Position numbers and translations under genes: made by a program. The notes under the pieces were generated by a model that was not told the DNA's origin, ran no database searches, and saw only the letters and a list, made by a program, of their open reading frames with translations. DNA of 44,319 bases from Bacteroidota bacterium (lineage in GTDB: Bacteria; Bacteroidota; Bacteroidia; NS11-12g; UBA9320): assembly GCA_024645005.1 (NCBI GenBank), contig JAHEGS010000004.1, positions 1-44,319 on the forward strand, read 5' to 3'. Below are positions 35,033-44,319 of the stretch, in pieces; within the stretch, counting starts at the first letter, position 1, and every line of letters starts with the position of its first letter.

Positions 35033-38000
35033 ATGGCTATACAATATACCGAACAGTTATTTTCCACAAAATATAGAGATGATTTTAGGGATAGTGATCA
35101 CTATCACAGAATACTCTTTAACAGTGGACGTCAGTTGCAAGCCCGAGAGCTTACACAAATGCAAACGATTATTCAACGCGAGTTGGAAAGGTTTGGTAGG
35201 AACATCTTTAAAGAAGGTGCAGCAGTTGTTCCAGGTGGTATGACTATTAATAGTGCATATGAATTTGCAAAATTAGATACTTCATCAAATACATTACCTG
35301 GTAATACCACATCAATGATTGGCGACACATTCGTTGGACAAACATCTGGTGTTCAGGCACAAATTCTTCAAGTGGTACCAGTTGATGGGGCCGATCCTGC
35401 TACAGTATATGTAAAATATACAAATTCACTTTCTGGAACACCAGGCGCTACGGCTATCAGATTTACTCCAGGTGAAGATATTGTTGGTAATGCAAGTTCA
35501 GTATCACTTACTGTTCAAACAGTTAATACATTAGCTAATCCTGCTATTGGTAAAGGTACTATTGCTTCTATGCATAGAGGTACTTTCTTTACACAAGGAC
35601 ACTTTGTACAAGCCGATAATCAAAAAATTCTTGTTTCAAAGTATTCATCAACTCCTACAGAAACTGTAGGGTTTGTAGTAACACAAGATGTTGTTACAGT
35701 TGATGATACAAATGATCTTTATGATAATCAAGGGCTATTACCTAACCTCACATCGCCAGGTGCAGACAGATATAGAATTACTCTAACACTTGCAATTAAA
35801 TCACAAGTTCTTAGTACCGACACATTTGTTTATTTTGGTAAGATTAAGGACGGTGTTCTAGTTGAAGCAGTTACTGGTACAGAAGATTATAATAAAATTC
35901 AAGATTTTAATGCTCTTCGTACTAAAGAAATCAATGGTGATTTTATTAAACAAGCATTTAAAATTGAGTTTGATGAACACGATTCAGATATTACAAAATT
36001 GACTATGGATATAAGTGCAGGTGTTGCCTATGTAAATGGTTTTAGAGCATCAAAAGGAGCACCTTTTAAAATTGATGTTAACAAAGCACTTACTACAACC
36101 ACATTAAATGCAGAAGCAATTGCTGCATCATATGGTAACTATGTTTTATCAACAACTTTTGTTGGTTTACCAAATGTTGACACATTCGAATTACAGAATA
36201 TACGAGATACCATAGGCCATGGTGGTTCGACAATCGGTACTTGTAGAGTTAAGGCCGTAGAAGAAGATGGCGCGAATTACAGATTTTATCTAATGGATAT
36301 TAGAATGAATCCTGGTGAAACATTTAGAGATGCTAAATCTATTGGCACCAGTGGAGATCAATACTTTAATCCGATTTTAGAGAATGGTATTGTAGTACAA
36401 AAAGATGCTGTTAATAATAATATGCTATTCCCGTTCCCACAAGAACGTGTAAAATCAATTACAGATGTAAGTCTTACAACGCAACGTCGTGTGACTGCAA
36501 CAACTGATGGTTCTGGTAATGCTTCGTTACCGACATTGGGTGCTACTGAAGTATATTCAACTTCAACTCAATGGATTTTTGCAGAAGTTGGTGGCGGTGG
36601 TGCCACATTTACACCATCCTCTATTACCGGTGTTGGTACTAACTCAGCCTCTATTACGGGCGGCCCGGCGGGTGTTTCAATTGAGGCCTTGGTACATATT
36701 CAAAAGGACGGCATTTTAAGAACAAAGACTCTTACAAATACAACTAAAACAGCTACTATTGCAACTCCTTCTAATGGTGCTAGATATATTGATTTAGGTA
36801 AAGCAGATATTTATGATGTTACTAGAATTAGAGCAACTGATTCTAATGGTGCTGATTTATCTAGTGATTTTCTTTTAGATAAGGGCGCAAGAGATAATTT
36901 TTATGAAACAGGAAGACTTCTCCTTAAAGGTAATGCATCTGTACCGAGTGGAAGTGTTTTTGTAAGATTCAATTATTTTACACATTCTCCTAATGGCCAT
37001 TACTTTGCTGCTAGTTCATACGGCGGAATTGATTATGGTGATATTCCTGTCCATACATTAGGTAACGGTACAGAAATTGCTTTATATGATGTGTTAGATT
37101 TCAGATCACGTAAAGATGATACTAATGCTAACTTTAGTGCAGGTACTGCTAGAGTCAATGAAGTTCCTATTAACACAAGCCTTATTACTGCTGATACTGA
37201 ATATTATCTTCCAAGGTTTGACAAATTAGTCATTGATGAGCAAGCTAAAATCTCATTATTAAATGGTACTCCTTCACTTAACCCTCAATTCCCACCAATT
37301 CCGGCTAACAGTTTGGAATTGTATAATGTTAAATTTAATCCTGGGACAACAGATGAAAAAGATTTAACAATTCAGAATATTGAAGCCAAAGGTTTCACTA
37401 TGAGGGATATTGCTAAACTTGAAGAAAGAATTGAAAATCTAGAAGAATTTACAACTCTAAGTCTTTTGGAAAATGATGCAAGTAGCTTTGCAGTATTTGA
37501 TTCTATTGGTAATGATAGAACTAAATCTGGTTTCTTAGTTGACAACTTTATTGATCATGTTGCATCTGATACACAAAATACAGAATATAGAGCCGCTATT
37601 GACCCTAGAGAACAAATTTTAAGACCTATATTTAATGAAGAATCAATTAACTTAAGATATGATTCTTCACTTTCAACAAATGCTATTCTAAAAGGTGATA
37701 ATGTATACATTGATCATACAGATGTTCTTTATATCGATCAACCTCTTGCATCCGGCACAGAAAATATTAACCCATTTGCCGTAATTACTAACAGAGGTGT
37801 TGTTAATCTTTCACCTGGTTCTGATAACTGGAAAGAAGTTGTCTTTGTTGCAAATAGAGTTATCAATGGTGGTACTAGATTAGATACTAGACAAGCACTA
37901 CTTTGGAATAACTGGAACTGGAACTGGCAAGGTAACAGAATTAATAATTTAAGGGTCGGACAAACACTAGCATCAACAGATACTGGTTGGCAGCGCCGCG

Positions 38001-40102
38001 GCCGCGTTGCAACTAGAAATACTGTAGTTGATACTGTAGTAAGAGATGAAGTTGTAAGAGAACAAGTCGGAGATCGTGTAGTAAATGTTGCATTGATCCC
38101 ATTTATGAGATCACGAAAAATATTCTTTAAGGCTGAAGGTATTGCTCCTAATGTTAGAATGTGGGCATACTTTGATGGTACAAGAGTAGATAACTGGGTT
38201 CGTTCAGAATCATTCCAAAGAATGGCCGTTCAGCCAGATGATTATGGTAGCAAATATAATAATGCTACACAACACCCAGAGGCACCTTCAGCACTATTCA
38301 GTAATGCCCAAGGTGAGGTTGAAGGCTCATTCTTCATTCCTAATTCACCTGCTCAAAGATTCAGAACTGGCCAAAGAACATTTAAACTAATGGACATTTC
38401 TGCAAATAATGATGATGATGCAATTTCAATTGCCTCAGCACAATTTACATCAACTGGTATTTTAGAAACTCGTCAAAGAGACATCTTATCTACTAGGGTA
38501 ATTACTGTTGCTGGTACTTCTAGGCAACACAGAATGGTGTTTGATCCACTGGCACAATCATTCTTTGTGGATGAAGATAATGGTATGTTTATTACAAAAG
38601 TAAGAGCATATTTCCAATCAAAAGATGGCACTGTGCCAGTATCATGTGAGATTAGACCAATGGTTAACGGACAGCCATCATCTGACACAACTGTACCTGG
38701 TACCGTAAAATTCTTACCACCATCGTCTGTTAATACATCTTCAGATGCGTCTGTCGGTACAGATTTTGTATTTGATGAGCCAGCATATCTACTTCCTTAT
38801 ACAGAATATGCAATTGTTCTGAAAGCAGAATCAACAAGATATAATGTTTACATTGCAGAAACAGAACAGTTTGTTTTGGGTTCAACTGCTAAAAAGGTTT
38901 CAAAACAACCAACACTTGGTTCCTTATTTAAATCACAAAATGCTTCAACATGGGAACCTGCTCAGACTAAAGATTTAATGTTCCAAATATATAAAGCTAG
39001 CTTTAATACTGCAGGAGCTACAGTTGTATTGGAAAATACAAATGTACCGCAACAATTACTAGGTAATAACCCATTCAGCATTGCAGGTAATTCAAAAGTT
39101 GTTACTGTAACTCAAGCAAACCATGGATTTGATTCCGGTGACACTGTAACATTTGGTGGTTTGGATTCTGCTACAAACTATGGTGGTGGTATTCTTGGAA
39201 CAGCCATACTTGGCAATCGTAGTGTTATTTCACTTGATGAAAACCAGTATAAGTTTAATTCTGGAACTACCAATTCATCTAGCAATACATTTACATTTGG
39301 TGGTGATAATGCATTAGCATCAAGAAATTATATGTTTGAAACTGCAGTACCATTTATCGAAAACATGATACCACAAGAAACAAACTTAAATATTGTGGGT
39401 AAATTCACTTCAGGTAAATCACTTGCTGGTGCAGAGACTCCATATATCAAAGACGCTACAGATACAGATTTGGATATGAGAGAAAATAATTTCTTCCCTG
39501 TTGTAAAAATGATAGCAAGTAGAGGTGCAGAAATTTCTGAAATGGGTGGAGCAAGATCTGCTACCATTACAGTAAATCTTACAACTGCAGATCCGAATGT
39601 AAGTCCAGTATTAGATATGCAAAGGTCATCATTATGGGTGATTCACAATAATATTGACTTCCAGGACTCTGCTGGCTCACTTGGTATTTTATCAGGTACT
39701 AGAAACTTACCAATTAACTATGCTGATGAAACAGATCCTACTGGTGGTTCACACATTGCAAAACACATTGTGCGGCCTGTAACTTTAGAAAATGCAGCAA
39801 TTGGGTTAAAGATCTTGCTTGGTGCTAACGTACCTCAAGAGGCAGCATTTGATCTTTATTATAAGGCTGTTGAAGAAGATGTAGCATTTGAAGATACAAA
39901 TTGGGTTTATATCGCGCCGGAAAATAATTTACCTACTGATGAAAATCCAAATATCTTTAGAGAATATGAATATTTAATCGGAGGACAGAGTGGGTTAAGT
40001 AGTGCATTCACTAAATTCACTTTGAAAATTGTAATGAAATCTACTAATGCGGCTAAAGTGCCAACATTTAGAGATCTCAGAATTATTGCATTGGCGGTAT
40101 AA
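35033..40102 (+). CDS. Large virion structural protein (DUF4815-like)
   Basis: YTEQLFSTKYRDDFRDSDHYHRILFNSGRQLQARELTQMQTIIQRELERFGRNIFKEGAAVVPGG. Confidence 0.75.
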   Translation: MAIQYTEQLFSTKYRDDFRDSDHYHRILFNSGRQLQARELTQMQTIIQRELERFGRNIFKEGAAVVPGGMTINSAYEFAKLDTSSNTLPGNTTSMIGDTFVGQTSGVQAQILQVVPVDGADPATVYVKYTNSLSGTPGATAIRFTPGEDIVGNASSVSLTVQTVNTLANPAIGKGTIASMHRGTFFTQGHFVQADNQKILVSKYSSTPTETVGFVVTQDVVTVDDTNDLYDNQGLLPNLTSPGADRYRITLTLAIKSQVLSTDTFVYFGKIKDGVLVEAVTGTEDYNKIQDFNALRTKEINGDFIKQAFKIEFDEHDSDITKLTMDISAGVAYVNGFRASKGAPFKIDVNKALTTTTLNAEAIAASYGNYVLSTTFVGLPNVDTFELQNIRDTIGHGGSTIGTCRVKAVEEDGANYRFYLMDIRMNPGETFRDAKSIGTSGDQYFNPILENGIVVQKDAVNNNMLFPFPQERVKSITDVSLTTQRRVTATTDGSGNASLPTLGATEVYSTSTQWIFAEVGGGGATFTPSSITGVGTNSASITGGPAGVSIEALVHIQKDGILRTKTLTNTTKTATIATPSNGARYIDLGKADIYDVTRIRATDSNGADLSSDFLLDKGARDNFYETGRLLLKGNASVPSGSVFVRFNYFTHSPNGHYFAASSYGGIDYGDIPVHTLGNGTEIALYDVLDFRSRKDDTNANFSAGTARVNEVPINTSLITADTEYYLPRFDKLVIDEQAKISLLNGTPSLNPQFPPIPANSLELYNVKFNPGTTDEKDLTIQNIEAKGFTMRDIAKLEERIENLEEFTTLSLLENDASSFAVFDSIGNDRTKSGFLVDNFIDHVASDTQNTEYRAAIDPREQILRPIFNEESINLRYDSSLSTNAILKGDNVYIDHTDVLYIDQPLASGTENINPFAVITNRGVVNLSPGSDNWKEVVFVANRVINGGTRLDTRQALLWNNWNWNWQGNRINNLRVGQTLASTDTGWQRRGRVATRNTVVDTVVRDEVVREQVGDRVVNVALIPFMRSRKIFFKAEGIAPNVRMWAYFDGTRVDNWVRSESFQRMAVQPDDYGSKYNNATQHPEAPSALFSNAQGEVEGSFFIPNSPAQRFRTGQRTFKLMDISANNDDDAISIASAQFTSTGILETRQRDILSTRVITVAGTSRQHRMVFDPLAQSFFVDEDNGMFITKVRAYFQSKDGTVPVSCEIRPMVNGQPSSDTTVPGTVKFLPPSSVNTSSDASVGTDFVFDEPAYLLPYTEYAIVLKAESTRYNVYIAETEQFVLGSTAKKVSKQPTLGSLFKSQNASTWEPAQTKDLMFQIYKASFNTAGATVVLENTNVPQQLLGNNPFSIAGNSKVVTVTQANHGFDSGDTVTFGGLDSATNYGGGILGTAILGNRSVISLDENQYKFNSGTTNSSSNTFTFGGDNALASRNYMFETAVPFIENMIPQETNLNIVGKFTSGKSLAGAETPYIKDATDTDLDMRENNFFPVVKMIASRGAEISEMGGARSATITVNLTTADPNVSPVLDMQRSSLWVIHNNIDFQDSAGSLGILSGTRNLPINYADETDPTGGSHIAKHIVRPVTLENAAIGLKILLGANVPQEAAFDLYYKAVEEDVAFEDTNWVYIAPENNLPTDENPNIFREYEYLIGGQSGLSSAFTKFTLKIVMKSTNAAKVPTFRDLRIIALAV

Positions 40103-40308
40103 TGAGAAGATATGCTAGAGTAGAAGGTTCATCAAGCCTTATAAGAGATCTTAGAAATAATGCCGTCCTAAATATGGATAATGCAGCCATAGAGAAAGCC
40201 AAACAAGCTAAGATCTTAAGAAAACAAAAAGAAAAAGAGCTTGATGATCTTAAACAGGATGTGCTAGACATAAAAGAAATGCTTAACAAAATAGTAGAGA
40301 GATTATAA
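40102..40308 (+). CDS. Small coiled-coil protein
   Basis: KAKQAKILRKQKEKELDDLKQDVLDIKEMLNKIVERL; 1-bp stop/start overlaps on both sides. Confidence 0.6.
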   Translation: MRRYARVEGSSSLIRDLRNNAVLNMDNAAIEKAKQAKILRKQKEKELDDLKQDVLDIKEMLNKIVERL

Positions 40309-41441
40309 TGGCTCGTAAAATTCTTGTAGATTTAAGTAACTCCCTAGGGACATTCGTTCAAAAAACAAATGCTCTATCGAATTGGGTGGGAGACCTAGAT
40401 GATTTTAATCCTAGATTTGGTGCCAGTGGTACTGATTCAGATATTGTGAGTGTTATCAACTTTTTGGATTCACAATTGCAAGGTGTGCTTGGAGACAGTG
40501 CTAACTTCGCATACATGAGTGTTGACAGTGCAGACTTTAATGCACTTAGAGCAGAAAGTGCATATATTAACACACTGAATTTTGATAGCATATATGGTGG
40601 TGATATTCAAGCAGATAGTATTACTGCAAACTTTTTAAGAGCAGATAGTGCGTATATCACACACCTTTCAGTTGATAGTGCATATATTGATTCTGCAACA
40701 ATTGTTCGGTTACGTGGTGACAGTATTAGTTATAAGTATGCAACATTCAATCAAATTGATTTGGAATCAGACAGACTGATTTTTGATGAGTGGTCAATCA
40801 CAGAGGAATCTGCTAGTGGCCAAACATATTTCCCAGGTGATCCAGGCAAAAGATTTTTAATCAATCATAATAATCCAGTGACTGGTGTGACTCCTGTTTT
40901 ATGGTTTGATTCTAACCAAACTATTCACAGTGATACAAATATCCTACCTGTTTATAATCTTATTGATTCTTTCGGAGTATATGACAGTACAAGTCATACC
41001 GTCGGTTCTTATGCCAGAACATGGAATGAAATGCACGCTATTGATTTTATTGGTACTGCATTAAGAGCAAAATGGGCTGACTTGGCTGAAAATTATCTTT
41101 GTGATGAGGAACTTGAGGTTGGTACTGTAGTTGCAGTCGGTGGATCAAAAGAAATTACTAGAGGCAGTTATTTGAATGCACACTCGGTTATTGGGGTTGT
41201 TTCAGAAAAACCTGCTATTCTCATGAACCAAGATCTGATTGCTGGTAGTGATGAATATGTTGTACCTGTAGCTCTTAAAGGTAGGGTTAAGGTTAAAATC
41301 TCTGGTGCTGTCACAAAAGGTGATAGATTAGTTGCTAAGGAAAACGGTACTGCAGTAGCAGATAATAATAAAAACTCTTGGTCTTTTGCAGTTGCCCTGG
41401 AAGATGCATTATTTGATACAGTTGAAGCTATTATTCTCTAA
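40308..41441 (+). CDS. Tail-fiber-like protein with DSA(Y/D) repeats and conserved C-terminal domain
   Basis: SVDSADFNALRAESAYINTL...RADSAYITHLSVDSAYIDSA repeats; C-terminal LRAKWADLAENYLCDEELEVGTVVAVGG. Confidence 0.65.
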   Translation: MARKILVDLSNSLGTFVQKTNALSNWVGDLDDFNPRFGASGTDSDIVSVINFLDSQLQGVLGDSANFAYMSVDSADFNALRAESAYINTLNFDSIYGGDIQADSITANFLRADSAYITHLSVDSAYIDSATIVRLRGDSISYKYATFNQIDLESDRLIFDEWSITEESASGQTYFPGDPGKRFLINHNNPVTGVTPVLWFDSNQTIHSDTNILPVYNLIDSFGVYDSTSHTVGSYARTWNEMHAIDFIGTALRAKWADLAENYLCDEELEVGTVVAVGGSKEITRGSYLNAHSVIGVVSEKPAILMNQDLIAGSDEYVVPVALKGRVKVKISGAVTKGDRLVAKENGTAVADNNKNSWSFAVALEDALFDTVEAIIL

Positions 41442-41946
41442 ACAAGAATAAGTCTACTGGTACACATAATCTAAAATTACTTGTTGGTCTGACCGAGTGA
41501 TATAAAAAACTTGGAAACATAATTACTTGACCTTCCACGGGCTTGTAAATTTTTGATTCAAATAAATTTCTAAATGATAAATCGTAACCACGTGATGCAA
41601 AATGTCGTGGATCATATAATACTAATTCTCCATCATCTGCCGTCACTAAATAAAATATAGCAGACAGCCAAGATCCGGAGTGAGTATGATATTCCATACT
41701 TTCATCCTTTGAATATCTATTAACCCAAGCTGTTAATTTATAATCACTATAATAGGATAATCCGTGATTTAGTGTTTCATTTAGATATTTGTCAAAATAT
41801 TTTAAAGATATTTTTTCAATACCTTCTGTAATATTCTGTAAACTTTCTTGGATTAGATCTTCGGTAACAGTAAATTCATCTACCATTACGTCTGTAGGCC
41901 AACACTTATTTAAGCCTAATTCAAATGTCGTAAAATTCTTTTTCAT
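41431..41946 (-). CDS. 2OG-Fe(II) oxygenase
   Basis: MEYHTHSGSWLSAIFYLVTADDGELVLYDPR...EGQVIMFPSFLYHSVRPTSNFRLCVPVDLF has an HxH/D...H...R cupin layout, PF13759-like. Confidence 0.75.
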   Translation of the reverse strand: MKKNFTTFELGLNKCWPTDVMVDEFTVTEDLIQESLQNITEGIEKISLKYFDKYLNETLNHGLSYYSDYKLTAWVNRYSKDESMEYHTHSGSWLSAIFYLVTADDGELVLYDPRHFASRGYDLSFRNLFESKIYKPVEGQVIMFPSFLYHSVRPTSNFRLCVPVDLFLFRE

Positions 41947-42319
41947 AATATTTTCTCACATCAGGAACCATGCCTTCCATAGGAATTGGAAATTTTATGC
42001 TATCAAATAATAAATTATAGATTGCAGGTTCCTCATCATATGTTTTAAAGAATGGATCATTACCAGCTAGTAGCATTGGGTCTCTTAATAATTCCCAAAA
42101 ATCTTCATTAAAATCTACACTAATCCAATAGGCATAACAAAAAGCCACAAAGTATGATTTAGCTGGATATAACCACGTATCTATTTTTTCTTCAAAGTGT
42201 CTTATGGTATCATATTCAACATTCATTTCTTCGTAAACAATGTCTACTCTGTTTAAATCATCATCATGGTCTTTATTTAACCTATGATATAGTTCCTGTC
42301 TGATTCGCCATTCTTGCAT
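41921..42319 (-). CDS. Hypothetical protein
   Basis: 132-aa ORF overlapping both neighbours in the minus operon. Confidence 0.5.
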   Translation of the reverse strand: MQEWRIRQELYHRLNKDHDDDLNRVDIVYEEMNVEYDTIRHFEEKIDTWLYPAKSYFVAFCYAYWISVDFNEDFWELLRDPMLLAGNDPFFKTYDEEPAIYNLLFDSIKFPIPMEGMVPDVRKYYEKEFYDI

Positions 42320-42683
42320 ATTTTTTTATCGCTTTCATTAGAAAATATCTTTGAATTGAATTGTGTAAAAATGTGAATCTGCATTCCAATTTATAAACTG
42401 GTTCTGAAAATGTATATGAGTCTTCTATAACATATTTCACAAAGGGGTCATAAAAATCTATATGCTTAGATTTAAAACACACATGAGGATCATCATTAAA
42501 AAATCCATGACCTTCACAACTTCCAACAGTTTCAATACCTTGACTTATTAGGTAAAGTACATGGGGCCAAATCTTCTTTTCTATATTTATTTTAAATTCT
42601 GGATGTGTAACTGGTAAAGAATATCCTGTATATTCTTCGCCTATATGAGTAAAAGGCATAATTTTATTGTGCTGTTTTTCCAT
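42282..42683 (-). CDS. Small protein with SCEGHG motif, conserved-phage type
   Basis: QGIETVGSCEGHGFFNDDPHVCFK. Alternative start ATG near 42659 after the preceding stop. Confidence 0.5.
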   Translation of the reverse strand: MEKQHNKIMPFTHIGEEYTGYSLPVTHPEFKINIEKKIWPHVLYLISQGIETVGSCEGHGFFNDDPHVCFKSKHIDFYDPFVKYVIEDSYTFSEPVYKLECRFTFLHNSIQRYFLMKAIKKYARMANQTGTIS

Positions 42684-43566
42684 AATAATCCAACAATCCT
42701 TTATATCCGTTACAAGAATTATTTAGGTCTTTTACATACCGATAATGCTCTGTTAAACAATTACCCAAATAGTTACATGATTTGCATATTGGGCTTAAAT
42801 TGGTTTTTTCATCATCAGCCCATTTTAAATATTCACTATAACTATCTAGTTCTAAAAAATACTCTTTATCATTTTTATCAAATTCTAAAACACCAAATTT
42901 ACCATTTGGAGTAATATAAACATGATCATCTGAAAAGGCATTATATTCATTTGATAAGGATTCTTTTATTTTAATTTCATTTATAAATTCAAATCTCTTT
43001 TTTATAGGAGAATCTAACCACTTAATTACAAAGTCTTCAAATTGTTTATGTGTCACATTATGTGCATTTGCTTGATTAATAGAGTATGGTTTTATCTCTA
43101 CAGATTGAATTGCTGAACACATATTTAATTCTGAGATCATACGATCAATATCCATATTAACTACTTCTGGTGATGCTAGTACTAATACAGCAATTGGTAC
43201 TGGAGACATAAGCATGTTCTGAAAAACTTTATCACTTTTTTCACGTGCAGTAAAATCATATGATACAGATAGATATACATCGTTATCAAAGAATCCTTCG
43301 TGTATCATAGACATATTCGTAATAATGTTAATTTCACCATTGTAAAATTTACGAATAGAATCCTTTAATCCATAGAAATAATTTTTCTTTAACGCACCTA
43401 TTTCACCACCATATAAATCGATATACTCAATTTTAGGTATTTGAGATAATAAATTTTCAAGTTTTGATAACTCTATCTTTTTCGTGTCATTTAGCTGCTC
43501 TTTCGTTAAATAACAAAAGTCACATTTAAAATTACAGAAATAAGATGGGTTAATACTGATTTTCAT
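42664..43566 (-). CDS. Radical SAM protein with C-terminal SPASM-like Cys cluster
   Basis: CNFKCDFC (CxxxCxxC), YGGEIG, and C-terminal CKSCNYLGNC...C. Confidence 0.75.
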   Translation of the reverse strand: MKISINPSYFCNFKCDFCYLTKEQLNDTKKIELSKLENLLSQIPKIEYIDLYGGEIGALKKNYFYGLKDSIRKFYNGEINIITNMSMIHEGFFDNDVYLSVSYDFTAREKSDKVFQNMLMSPVPIAVLVLASPEVVNMDIDRMISELNMCSAIQSVEIKPYSINQANAHNVTHKQFEDFVIKWLDSPIKKRFEFINEIKIKESLSNEYNAFSDDHVYITPNGKFGVLEFDKNDKEYFLELDSYSEYLKWADDEKTNLSPICKSCNYLGNCLTEHYRYVKDLNNSCNGYKGLLDYYGKTAQ

Positions 43567-44319
43567 TAATGTATTCCGTAACTGCTATCTCTAATTTATT
43601 TGATTTAATAATATCTGGTGCTAGTTGTTTCATGTGATAACAGTGTTCTTCTACCATTCTATGTTGTTTCATATCCTTTATTGTCTTTTTACAACCATTA
43701 CAGATCTGAAACATAGGACAAGTATAACAGGCTTGTTTTAGACTATTTAAATTATATTCATTTGCTAACGGTGTAAAAAACTCACCAGCCATTTCTTTAT
43801 TAAAATCAATAGACATTTCCTTATCGTCACCAAAAGCACCACAGGAATAATAATCGCCCTCTGGTTGTATTGTCCTAATATGTGAATCACACCCTCTTGT
43901 TTGTGGGCATATCGTAGCTTCACCACGCAGTCTTTTCATCATCTGCTGTGTGTTATGTTCCCAATCAGCTAAACCTGCTTTCCAAATATCAATATATTTT
44001 TCATATATCTTTGAAAGTCTATATGGTTCACCCTGATCACCAGAAGCCATAGCATAATTTATTTTACAGACCACATTCATCCGTTTTGCTAATTCTACTG
44101 TCTGTATTACAGTATCTTCATTTTCTTCCGTAATGACAGCAATAAATGATGGTCTGTAACCACAATATTTTAATACGGCATTTGAACATTTCCAAAAATC
44201 TTCTTCTGTAAATACTGAGTAATCACCTTTTAATCTTCCGTTACCATATTGAAATGAAGTTGCAATACCTACTCTATGATGTGTAAAGACTTCCATCCAT
44301 TTATGTGGATTTTTATAGA
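43550..44319 (-). CDS. Radical SAM/SPASM protein, C-terminal part (truncated by the right window edge)
   Basis: The frame stays open past the listed ATG (YKNPHKW-MEVFTHHRVG). CPQTRGCDSHIRTIQPEGDYYSCGAFGD...CYTCPMFQICNGCKK...HCYHMK is a SPASM-type cluster. Confidence 0.7.
   Translation of the reverse strand, partial: YKNPHKWMEVFTHHRVGIATSFQYGNGRLKGDYSVFTEEDFWKCSNAVLKYCGYRPSFIAVITEENEDTVIQTVELAKRMNVVCKINYAMASGDQGEPYRLSKIYEKYIDIWKAGLADWEHNTQQMMKRLRGEATICPQTRGCDSHIRTIQPEGDYYSCGAFGDDKEMSIDFNKEMAGEFFTPLANEYNLNSLKQACYTCPMFQICNGCKKTIKDMKQHRMVEEHCYHMKQLAPDIIKSNKLEIAVTEYINENQY

Noticed and set aside
36507-36719. Plus-strand ORF of 70 aa inside the DUF4815-like gene
   Set aside because: Embedded out of frame in a large conserved structural gene; no SD and no recognisable family.
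40498-40700. Short tandem-like repeats (GACAGTGC / GATAGTGCATATAT) in the fiber gene, considered as a CRISPR or DNA repeat array
   Set aside because: They are codon-level repeats of a protein DSAY/DSAD fiber motif, with irregular spacing and no constant direct repeat.
1-44319. CRISPR arrays, transposases, integrases, rRNA genes
   Set aside because: None recognised. No regular repeat-spacer pattern, no IS-type ORFs and no rRNA-like segments were seen by reading.

Overview
This window is part of an AT-rich, T4-like marine myovirus genome. The contractile-tail and baseplate set is recognisable by protein similarity from memory; no database search was run. It falls into four blocks. (1) 261-8176 is a tightly coupled 11-gene glycan cassette with about eight glycosyltransferases, two methyltransferases and an SQD1-like UDP-sulfoquinovose synthase. 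(2) About 8.2-15.8 kb is an early/accessory block. It holds small ORFs, three CCA-encoding tRNAs, an LPP20-like lipoprotein, gp33-like and gp32 genes, and five sigma70-type promoters, all with 17-bp spacers. (3) 15.8-41.4 kb is the virion block. A minus-strand run encodes gp4, a conserved structural protein, a tube-fold protein, gp26, a gp51-like ORF and a tape-measure-like protein. A plus-strand run encodes gp48, gp53, gp27, a split gp5, gp25, gp6, gp7-like, gp8 and fibers. The two runs diverge from back-to-back TATAAATA late promoters. (4) 41.4-44.3 kb is a minus-strand accessory operon with two consecutive radical-SAM/SPASM-like enzymes (one truncated by the window edge), two small proteins and a 2OG-Fe(II) oxygenase. 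The most interesting observations are: a candidate programmed -1 frameshift (T TTT TTT heptamer with an upstream GGAGGG) joining gp26 to a start-codon-less gp51-like ORF just upstream of the tape-measure gene; the sulfoquinovose-synthase glycan cassette; the tandem radical-SAM plus 2OG oxygenase operon; and a gp5 spike split across ORFs with a degenerate amidase-like protein between them.
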